Of a stretch of DNA of 62,851 nt, positions 56,353-62,851 are shown piece after piece; the first letter of the stretch is position 1; every line of letters begins with the position of its first letter. The DNA lies in NCBI GenBank assembly GCA_012959465.1, contig DUDC01000086.1, positions 66,051 through 128,901 of the forward strand. The letters run 5' to 3'. Both the position numbers and the translations under genes were made by a program. This stretch comes from Planctomycetaceae bacterium. Lineage in GTDB: Bacteria; Planctomycetota; Planctomycetia; Pirellulales; Pirellulaceae. The notes beneath the pieces were generated by a model that searched no databases, was not told the DNA's origin, and saw only the letters and a program-made list of their open reading frames with translations.

Positions 56353-56392
56353 GCTTGGTGTCAGTGACTTTGTGTAGACACCTGCCATCGAT

Positions 56393-57856
56393 TTAGCGAA
56401 TCTTTTTTGGCGGCTGTTGGCCGTCGGGGATGAAGCTAAAGTACTTCTTGTCCTTCATGCGCGTCTGCCAGTCGCTTCGCGCCGCGGCGATCAGTTCGCG
56501 GCGTTGCATTAGTTCGATAGCGGTGACGGCCAAGATTTTCGAAGAGTAGATGATCCCTTTTTCTCCAATCGACGAACCAATACTGGCCACATTCTGCCAA
56601 CTGTGGCCGGGACTCTCGGCTGGCAGGCACGCCGTTCGCAACCCGCCCGTGGGGACACGCCAACTTATGTCCCCAACATCGGTTGAACCTTTACTCGCAC
56701 GTGGTATTGCGGCGACGCGATGGATACGATCGTCGATGGCGAGTGGGAATTGGCGACCGAACTGAGCGACCAGTGGCTCCTGCAGTCGACGAGCAAAAGC
56801 CATTTCAGTGTCGGTGAACTTCGGGGCGCCAATTTTCTGCATAATCGTTGTTATTAGCGCCGACAACGGGCTGTTCGGAATCACTTCATGACAGTCGGTG
56901 TCGATCTTGACCGTCAGCCTCGTCCTCGACATTTTTGCGGCTGCTTCGGCGATATCGTTTAACCAACGGAAATTGTATTCGGTATCTTCATGCGAATCAG
57001 CTCGGCAGAAGTACCAAACCGTTGCTTGCGGCGCAACGACATTCGGTGCGCCTCCGCCATCGACAATGACGTAGTGCAAACGGGCATCTTCCTTGATATG
57101 CTCGCGCATGAAATTCGCCGCCACGTTCATTAACTCCACTCCATCCAACGCACTGCGTCCGCTGGCTGGGCTGACCGATGCGTGGGCCGCTGTTCCGTGA
57201 AACGTGAACTTGGCCGAGACCAAGGCCTTCGAACTTCCCGACCAGGCTTCGTTCTTAGTCCCCGGATGCCAATGCAAGCAGATGTCTAGGTCGTCGAATA
57301 CGCCATCTAACGTCATGTAGACCTTGCCAATCACGGTTTCTTCAGCGGGCGTTCCATAAAGACGAATTGTTCCCGGCAGGCCATGCTGTTCCATCGCCTG
57401 CCTTACCGCCAAGGCGGCTCCCAATGCCCCGGTTCCCAGGCCACTGTGGCCACATGCGTGGCCTGGCTTTCCCTCCTCGGCGGCCTCGCGCTGCGGCGAG
57501 ATTTTCTGCGAGAGCCCTGGCAGTGCGTCGTACTCGGCCAGAATCCCAATAACCGGCTTTCCACTGCCGAAGCTGGCGACAAATGCCGTTGGCATGCCCG
57601 CCAGACCCGTCTCCACTTTGAATCCCGCGGCGGTCAGCTTACTCTGTAACAAGCGGCTCGATTTTCGTTCCTCGAGCCCAACTTCAGCCCACTCCCAAAT
57701 CGATTGATTGACTTGCTTTAACTCGTTACTGATCTTCTCGACATGAGCAATCGCCGTGATTTGAGGATCAGTGAAATCCGGTTGAGTCTCGTCGGCGAAA
57801 ACGTGGGACGAGAGAAACAGGATCATCGACAGAGAGCAAGTTGTCTGGAGACGCAT
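56393..57856 (-). CDS. Secreted M20-family amidohydrolase (AbgB-like)
   Basis: This is a zinc-dependent peptidase/aminoacylase-fold enzyme, 487 residues, with a Sec signal peptide (hydrophobic core, V-F-A-D). Metal-site motifs are L-A-E-Y-D-A-L-P-G, G-H-A-C-G-H-S-G-L-G and G-T-P-A-E-E with the general base glutamate. The lid domain shows F-H-G-T-A-A-H-A-S. The order and length resemble the p-aminobenzoyl-glutamate hydrolase subunit B. Export makes a folate-salvage role less certain; hydrolysis of N-acyl amino acids or peptides in the periplasm is equally possible. Confidence 0.92.
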   Translation of the reverse strand: MRLQTTCSLSMILFLSSHVFADETQPDFTDPQITAIAHVEKISNELKQVNQSIWEWAEVGLEERKSSRLLQSKLTAAGFKVETGLAGMPTAFVASFGSGKPVIGILAEYDALPGLSQKISPQREAAEEGKPGHACGHSGLGTGALGAALAVRQAMEQHGLPGTIRLYGTPAEETVIGKVYMTLDGVFDDLDICLHWHPGTKNEAWSGSSKALVSAKFTFHGTAAHASVSPASGRSALDGVELMNVAANFMREHIKEDARLHYVIVDGGGAPNVVAPQATVWYFCRADSHEDTEYNFRWLNDIAEAAAKMSRTRLTVKIDTDCHEVIPNSPLSALITTIMQKIGAPKFTDTEMAFARRLQEPLVAQFGRQFPLAIDDRIHRVAAIPRASKGSTDVGDISWRVPTGGLRTACLPAESPGHSWQNVASIGSSIGEKGIIYSSKILAVTAIELMQRRELIAAARSDWQTRMKDKKYFSFIPDGQQPPKKIR

Positions 57857-58234
57857 GATCGTTCGTGCTCGCGTTAAGGAGGAGTCTGCTGTTGGTGCTT
57901 AGTCTAACGCGTCGCGGAGGCAAAATCTCGCGGGGATTTGTCAAGAAAGGTGTTAAACTCAGATACCAGCACGAATCGCAAGCGAGTGAGTTGTCTGCCT
58001 TGAGGCTCGCTCGCGTTCAGTTGCAGCGGAAATGTGGAGCGTTCGTTTTGGGCAGCCACTTTTTCAAACGCTCTTTGACTCTGCCCATGTCGTAGAGCTC
58101 CTCTCCACCGTCGGGTGTCCGATGTCATCTCTGTACTTGACTACTTCCGCTCGATTCAGGATTACCCAAGAATCTCTAGAAGTGTCCGTAGTCGAGAAGT
58201 GCTGGTCGGTATTCGCTACATGCGGATCCGCAAT
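57857..58234. other. Gene-free region between two minus-strand genes
   Basis: These 378 bases carry one family C repeat but no gene I can support. Short open frames are formed by the repeat and lack family features. A promoter for the amidohydrolase gene must lie at its left end, though I see no clear elements. Confidence 0.5.
57963..57991. repeat. Dispersed repeat, family C (copy 3)
   Basis: CAGCACGAATCGCAAGCGAG, continuing TGAGT, matches the reverse complement of the copy at 29938-29970 in 20 or more positions and the half-copy at 12086. It gives the spurious H-E-S-Q-A-S-E reading frame. Confidence 0.65.
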
Positions 58235-58687
58235 TCACTCGCAAATCACCGATTCAATGGCCGCCAGCAACTTCTCCGGCTCATCAGTGCCAATCCTAGT
58301 CTTGCGACCATCCTGCATGACAATCTGAACTGCGTCCAAACCTGAGACGGAGTAAAGCCATCCTTCCGGCGTCAGCTTGATGCCCCAGCCGTAAAACCAA
58401 CGATTACGAACCTGTTCAACCGTTTTGATTTCGGCCGACGAAAAGCTCTTCTTGACTATTCCGATACCGAACCGCAGCGAGATTTCATTTCGATTGACTT
58501 GCACCGTCAGAGAATGAAAGACCAAAAGGACAAACGCTAATAACGCGGCGACGAGAAGAAAGATGATCCCAGCCTCTCTCGAAACACCGGACAGAAAGAT
58601 GATCGCCGTGACGCCCAAGGCAAGGACAAAGAGCCCCAGCACGATCCGCAGTAGGGTGCCTGGCTGAGTATGTTCGTAATCGCTCAT
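58235..58687 (-). CDS. Membrane protein with PH-like cytoplasmic domain, unknown function
   Basis: This 150-residue protein has two adjacent hydrophobic segments at about residues 12-32 and 39-60. It continues with a beta-rich domain (V-N-R-N-E-I-S-L-R-F-G-I-G, K-T-V-E-Q-V-R-N-R-W) ending in a helix (E-P-E-K-L-L-A-A-I-E). This is the layout of small bacterial PH-domain membrane proteins. I cannot name a specific family. It stands alone, with gaps of more than 370 bases on both sides. Confidence 0.75.
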   Translation of the reverse strand: MSDYEHTQPGTLLRIVLGLFVLALGVTAIIFLSGVSREAGIIFLLVAALLAFVLLVFHSLTVQVNRNEISLRFGIGIVKKSFSSAEIKTVEQVRNRWFYGWGIKLTPEGWLYSVSGLDAVQIVMQDGRKTRIGTDEPEKLLAAIESVICE

Positions 58688-59061
58688 CTACTTGCTCGAA
58701 AAAAATTCCGTGGACGATATGTAAGCGTAGCAGGCACGCTCCGTCATGTCGTCCACCGCGTTTTCCTGAGTCCCTGCAGACCCACGGGGTTCAGCAGGCG
58801 AGTGTTGTGGATGTGGAGAATACGTCGCTGAAGTCGCTTCACAGAGGCCAAAAAACGCACAAAAACGAGTGCACACGGTGTTTTCAACTGTTAGACTGCC
58901 AATCATAGCCCTGCCGGGATTCCTCACCTCCCAATTCAGGTGCCTCGCATCGATGAGGCTTTCCTATCCAAATGTCTTACCGATCAAGCCCAGACAAGAT
59001 CGTGATTCACTTCATTGCTGATCGCGTGTTTTTTGTATGCAAATAAGGCGAAAATAATCCT
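58688..59061. other. Divergent intergenic region before the MoxR operon
   Basis: This 374-base gap must hold promoters for both the PH-like membrane gene and the MoxR operon. An imperfect inverted repeat, TGGACGATAT (58712-58721) against ATGTCGTCCA (58746-58755), is the only structure I see. No clear ribosome binding site precedes the MoxR start at 59062. Confidence 0.45.
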
Positions 59062-60096
59062 ATGACCGATGTTCAGAATCAGCATGATAACGGTGACGGT
59101 GATGAAGCTCGCGCCGCGAGATTGGTCGAAGTCTGCGACGCGATTCGCGACCAGGTTGGTAAGGCGATCGTTGGGCAAGACACCGTGATCGAGCAGCTGT
59201 TGATTGCGATCCTAGCTCGCGGGCACTGTCTATTGGAAGGCGTACCGGGACTTGCCAAGACGCTCATGGTGCGTTCATTGGCAGAGTCGATGAATCTCAC
59301 GTTTCGTCGGATTCAATTTACTCCCGACCTGATGCCTGCGGATATCACCGGCACGGACATCATTCAGGAGGACAAAAAGACAGGCCGTCGAGAGTTGATT
59401 TTCGAAAAAGGCCCGGTATTCACTCAGATGTTGCTTGCCGATGAAATCAACCGTACGCCGCCCAAGACGCAAGCTGCGTTACTCGAAGCGATGCAAGAGC
59501 ACGAAGTGACCGTCGGTGGAACGACCTATCATTTAGAAGAGCCGTTTTTCGTACTCGCCACGCAGAACCCAATCGAGCAAGAGGGCACCTACCCGCTTCC
59601 CGAAGCGCAACGGGATCGATTTCTGTTTAACGTGATCGTTGACTATCCAGATCGCGATCAGGAGGGCGAGATCATTGACCGGACAACCTCGACGCTGGAG
59701 ACAAAACTCGTACCGGTCGTTTCCGGGGCTGAGATCATCGAGTGTCAACAGACGGTGCGTCGAGTCCCTTTGCCGGACCACGTAAAAGAGTTTGTGCTCG
59801 ACCTTGTCCGTTCGTCCCGACCAAAAGAAGAGGGCTCCGCTCCCTGGGTACGTGAACTCATCGAGTGGGGTCCAGGCCCCCGCGCCAGCCAGCAATTGGT
59901 TTTGGCCTCCAAGGCCCGGGCGATCATTTGCGGGCGGCACCACGTCACGCTTGACGATGTCGAAGCGCTTGCGTTCCCCATTTTGCGGCATCGTATTGTT
60001 CCTACGTTCAATGCCGAAGCCGAAGGTGTATCTGTCGACGACCTGGTCAGCCGCCTGCTTGACGAAGTCCCTCAACGAGATCCGCAGTTGCTTTAG
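59062..60096 (+). CDS. MoxR family AAA+ ATPase
   Basis: This is an AAA+ chaperone-like ATPase, 344 residues, that remodels or inserts metal into VWA-domain partners. Walker A is G60-V-P-G-L-A-K-T67, Walker B is L-L-A-D-E-I-N-R, and the sensor-1 region is [10 protein letters not shown]. The C-terminal lid has the usual G-P-G-P-R-A-S-Q motif. The next two genes encode DUF58 and BatA-like VWA proteins, with 9-base and overlapping junctions, which is the standard MoxR operon and fixes the partner assignment. Confidence 0.95.
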   Translation: MTDVQNQHDNGDGDEARAARLVEVCDAIRDQVGKAIVGQDTVIEQLLIAILARGHCLLEGVPGLAKTLMVRSLAESMNLTFRRIQFTPDLMPADITGTDIIQEDKKTGRRELIFEKGPVFTQMLLADEINRTPPKTQAALLEAMQEHEVTVGGTTYHLEEPFFVLATQNPIEQEGTYPLPEAQRDRFLFNVIVDYPDRDQEGEIIDRTTSTLETKLVPVVSGAEIIECQQTVRRVPLPDHVKEFVLDLVRSSRPKEEGSAPWVRELIEWGPGPRASQQLVLASKARAIICGRHHVTLDDVEALAFPILRHRIVPTFNAEAEGVSVDDLVSRLLDEVPQRDPQLL

Positions 60097-60105
60097 GAAG
60101 CTAGG

Positions 60106-61011
60106 ATGCCAAACGTATCGGATCTTATCGCCGTCGGCGACATCAAGAAACTCTCTCGCTTGCAGTTCTTGGCTCGTCGCGTTGTTGAAGGCTTTTGCTC
60201 GGGTTTGCACCGCTCGCCACACAAGGGCTTTAGCGTTGAATTCAAGGAGCACCGCTCTTACGTACGCGGAGATGAAGTTCGTAGTATTGACTGGAAACTG
60301 TACGCAAAGACAGACCGCCTCTACATCCGCGAGTTTGAAGAGGAGACCAATCTTCGCTGCACGTTGCTGGTCGACTCCAGCGGATCGATGGCCTACTCGG
60401 GGTCTCGAAGCGACGGGATGACAAAACACGATTATGCCGTACGCCTTGCGGCCTGTCTTGGATACTTGATGCTGCAACAACAGGACAGCGTCGGTCTGGT
60501 GACTTTCGACACGAAACTGACTCACTACGTTCCGCCCCGCGGCCGTCCCAAGCATTTGCAAGCAATCGTTGACGTGCTCGATCAGGTCAGCCCGGGGCGG
60601 GAAACCGAGCTGGCCGGCGTCTTTCACAAACTGGTTTCGAAGATTCACCGTCGCGGCTTGGTCGTGATCATTTCCGATTTGTTCGGCGACATCGAGGAGT
60701 TACTTCGTTCGCTTGCTCATTTTCGACACGCCAAACACGAGGTGGTCATCTTTCAGATTTGGGATCCCGATGAACTCGACTTTCCGTTCCGTCAATGGAC
60801 CCAGTTCGCATCGCTCGAATCGCAGTCGCATCGACACCTGGTAGACCCAGGACACATTCGCCGTACCTACTTGGAGAATTTAAGGGTATTTCGCGAGCGA
60901 CTGACGATGGGCTGTCGCCGCCATCGAATCGATCTTGTTCCCATGAGCACCGAAACGCCGTACGCCGATGCACTGGCCGCCTACCTCGCTTTGCGGAGGC
61001 GAGCTCCATGA
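60106..61011 (+). CDS. DUF58 domain protein (VWA-like)
   Basis: This 301-residue cytoplasmic protein has a DUF58 signature [13 protein letters not shown] and a VWA fold with the MIDAS motif D90-S-S92-G-S94. It lies between the MoxR ATPase gene and the BatA-like gene, and its TGA overlaps the following ATG as ATGA. The likely job is to act with MoxR on a membrane or envelope target. AGGAAGCTAGG precedes the start. Confidence 0.94.
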   Translation: MPNVSDLIAVGDIKKLSRLQFLARRVVEGFCSGLHRSPHKGFSVEFKEHRSYVRGDEVRSIDWKLYAKTDRLYIREFEEETNLRCTLLVDSSGSMAYSGSRSDGMTKHDYAVRLAACLGYLMLQQQDSVGLVTFDTKLTHYVPPRGRPKHLQAIVDVLDQVSPGRETELAGVFHKLVSKIHRRGLVVIISDLFGDIEELLRSLAHFRHAKHEVVIFQIWDPDELDFPFRQWTQFASLESQSHRHLVDPGHIRRTYLENLRVFRERLTMGCRRHRIDLVPMSTETPYADALAAYLALRRRAP

Positions 61012-62851
61012 CATTGCTCAACGGAATTCTGGCGTTCGGCGCGGCGGCGTTCATCATTCCGCTGATCATCCACATCATGAACCGAAGCCGTTTTCGCACC
61101 ATCGAATGGGGAGCGATGCACTTACTCGATTCGATCGTGCGGGTGAATCACAAGCGGTTTCGGATCGAACAACTGATCTTGTTGTTGATGCGTTGTGCTA
61201 TTCCCGCTGTACTCGCATTCTGCCTGGCCCGACCCGTCCTTACTGGTTGGAAAGACTTGGCAGGAAACGCGCCCGTGTCGGCCGTCATCCTGTTGGACAC
61301 TAGCTACTCGATGGACGCGAAAAGCAGCGAGGGAAAACACCTCGACCTGGCCGTGGAGCAGGCGGTGGCCGTGCTGAAGGCGATGAGCCGTGGTTCGGAA
61401 GTCGCGGTCATTCAGACGGGGGGACGTCCGACGCCGATTTTTGACCAGCCGGTCTTCGACCCATCATTGATGATCGAACAACTTCGCCAACTGAAGGGAG
61501 GATTTGGCGCAAGCCAAATGCCGGAAGCACTCGACGTCGCCTTGGTCACGCTGGCGGGAATGTCGAACGTCCGTCGCGAGCTAATTATCATCAGCGACTT
61601 TCAGGCCTCTGATTGGCCTGCTGATGCCTCGTTTGCGGAACAGATTCGCAGACAGACCGCAGCAGCCGAAATTCAGCCAGCGCTGACGTTGCTGCGTGTT
61701 GGCGTTGAGACTCCTGGCAATGTCTCTGTGGAGGGACTCAAGTTTTCCAGCAAGGCGCTTGGTGTTGGGCAGCAGTTGCTTATTCGAGCCAGTTTAAAGA
61801 ACCATGGAACGGAGACGTATGAAAAAGCGCGGGTCACCTTGTTGCGCGATGGGGTGGAGGAGTCGGTGAGTCAAGTGGACTTGGACCCTCAGAGCACGAC
61901 GCAGACTCTATTTGAATGCCGTTTTGAATCGGCAGGGTCGCACGTACTTACGGTTGAATTGACCGTGGACGATCCGCTTAGCACAGACAATCGGTATTCG
62001 GCGGCTGTGAACGTCTGGGAGAAGATCGATGTGATGTTGGTGGACGGACAGCCGAGTGCGGAACCGCTTCAAGGTGAAACGGATTTTCTGGCAGTGGCGC
62101 TGACTCCCTTTACATTGGGCCGACTCAAACTTGTCGATCTGCTACAGACCAAGACGATTTCACCCGCCGGATTGAATTCAGCAGCACTGGACTCCACACG
62201 GGTTGTTGTGTTGGCAAACGTGCCCAAACTCTCGGACGAACAAGTTATTATTCTCACTTCGTATGTTCGGTCAGGAGGCACGTTGTTGGTGTTTCCAGGC
62301 GACCGGCTCGATACGGCTTGGTACAACGAAAAACTGTTCGCTGACCGCGGCGGGCTCTTGCCGCTGCCATTTTCCGCAGCGATCGGGACTCATGAAGATA
62401 ACGGGAAAGGCACACGAATCGTCTCGCAACATTTCGAACATCCCGCGCTCGAGTTGTTCAACGTGCCGAAGAACGGAGACTTGTCGACAGCGACGATTCG
62501 CCGCTGGTATCGCCTGGGCGAAGCGAAAACGACGATAGCCACGCCGTTGGACGTTTCCCCGACCAGTTTTCAATCGCCGCAGGCGAACGCGGTGGATCAA
62601 GAGGAGGCGTCGTCTCACGCGGCCGAAGTCATCGTTATGGCGAGGCTTGAAACGGGCGACCCGTTCCTGGTTCAAAAACAAGTCGGCGACGGCCTCGTCG
62701 TGCAGATGGCCACCACATGCGACGCCGACTGGTCCGATCTGCCGTTGCGACCGACCTACTTGCCGTTGATGCAGCAATTGGTCACGACGATGGCTTCGCA
62801 AGTATCTCCGTCGCAGAACATTGTCACGGGCGAGCCAGTCGTCGCTCTGTT
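61008..62851 (+). CDS. BatA-like VWA membrane protein (partial, cut by window edge)
   Basis: The ATG at 61008 overlaps the DUF58 stop. The frame is open for 614 codons to the right edge with no stop. The protein starts with a BatA N-terminal domain: a hydrophobic helix at about residues 5-24, the R-S-R-F-R-T-I-E-W motif, and a second hydrophobic helix near 58-74. A VWA domain follows, with the MIDAS motif D-T-S-Y-S. After about residue 240 come beta-rich repeats and a glutamine-amidotransferase-like region ([10 protein letters not shown]). The C-terminus, often a membrane anchor, is outside the window. Confidence 0.9.
   Translation, partial: MTLLNGILAFGAAAFIIPLIIHIMNRSRFRTIEWGAMHLLDSIVRVNHKRFRIEQLILLLMRCAIPAVLAFCLARPVLTGWKDLAGNAPVSAVILLDTSYSMDAKSSEGKHLDLAVEQAVAVLKAMSRGSEVAVIQTGGRPTPIFDQPVFDPSLMIEQLRQLKGGFGASQMPEALDVALVTLAGMSNVRRELIIISDFQASDWPADASFAEQIRRQTAAAEIQPALTLLRVGVETPGNVSVEGLKFSSKALGVGQQLLIRASLKNHGTETYEKARVTLLRDGVEESVSQVDLDPQSTTQTLFECRFESAGSHVLTVELTVDDPLSTDNRYSAAVNVWEKIDVMLVDGQPSAEPLQGETDFLAVALTPFTLGRLKLVDLLQTKTISPAGLNSAALDSTRVVVLANVPKLSDEQVIILTSYVRSGGTLLVFPGDRLDTAWYNEKLFADRGGLLPLPFSAAIGTHEDNGKGTRIVSQHFEHPALELFNVPKNGDLSTATIRRWYRLGEAKTTIATPLDVSPTSFQSPQANAVDQEEASSHAAEVIVMARLETGDPFLVQKQVGDGLVVQMATTCDADWSDLPLRPTYLPLMQQLVTTMASQVSPSQNIVTGEPVVAL

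Noticed and set aside
57865-58095. 76-codon plus-strand frame
   Set aside because: Its centre is a family C repeat and no ribosome binding site fits.
1-62851. CRISPR array, tRNA, rRNA, integrase or phage genes
   Set aside because: None was recognised by reading both strands; repeats seen are hairpin families with irregular spacing and no spacers of constant length.

Overview
The window looks like a chromosomal segment of a planctomycete, most probably of the Pirellulaceae. The evidence is the protein repertoire: a paired DUF1549/DUF1553 cytochrome protein and DUF1501 protein, three further DUF1501 proteins, PVC-type propeller/HEAT/CxxCH proteins, two formylglycine sulfatases, a DUF1080 protein, Tat-exported Gfo/Idh/MocA and propeller proteins, and a giant repeat protein opening with an LEPR-XLL-like motif. 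Small dispersed hairpin repeats lie in many intergenic gaps. No rRNA, tRNA, CRISPR array, integrase or transposase was recognised. This is an assignment from family knowledge; no database search was run.

Layout. 1-3099 (minus): an ABC importer operon (binding lipoprotein, ATPase, permease, second permease cut by the window edge) of the phosphonate/phosphite/selenate class. 3493-8104 (plus): a DUF1549-LamG-DUF1553 cytochrome protein with its DUF1501 partner. 8237-12011 (minus): a compact four-gene run of an MBL hydrolase, a Tat-type metallophosphoesterase, a small DUF2314-like protein and a Tat-type propeller. 12254-28102 (mostly plus): SDR, secreted aldose 1-epimerase, FKBP lipoprotein, orphan DUF1501, a tandem MBL protein overlapping an unknown membrane protein, a VWA (YfbK-type) lipoprotein, DUF1080, a minus-strand creatininase and two sulfatases. 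28145-31016 (minus): a permuted NlpC/P60-like lipoprotein, a lipoprotein gene broken by one in-frame amber codon, and an SMP-30 protein. 31267-45804 (plus): a PfkB kinase, two very large heme/propeller proteins sharing a C-terminal cytochrome module, a 1746-residue surface protein with a candidate sigma-54 promoter, and a Gfo/Idh/MocA oxidoreductase. 46039-52817 (minus): two DUF1501 proteins, a Tat-type Gfo/Idh/MocA protein, a histidine phosphatase and an enolase-superfamily enzyme. 53014-55949 (plus): a sodium:solute symporter, a 46-residue membrane peptide and a DenD-like dehydrogenase. 56011-62851: a small membrane protein, an M20 amidohydrolase, a PH-like membrane protein, then a MoxR-DUF58-BatA operon running off the right edge.

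How it fits together. The segment reads as the accessory catabolic and cell-surface equipment of a heterotroph feeding on complex, probably sulfated, polysaccharides. Sulfatases, DUF1080, the secreted epimerase, oxidoreductases, a sugar-acid dehydratase-like enzyme, a symporter and an erythronate-type dehydrogenase would desulfate, cleave, oxidise and import sugars; the large multi-CxxCH proteins would carry out periplasmic oxidation. The most notable points are the single amber codon in an otherwise intact lipoprotein gene, the sigma-54-like element before the giant LEPR-XLL/cyclophilin/cadherin-like protein, the tandem MBL protein with one degenerate active site, the short peptide after the symporter, and five families of dispersed repeats.
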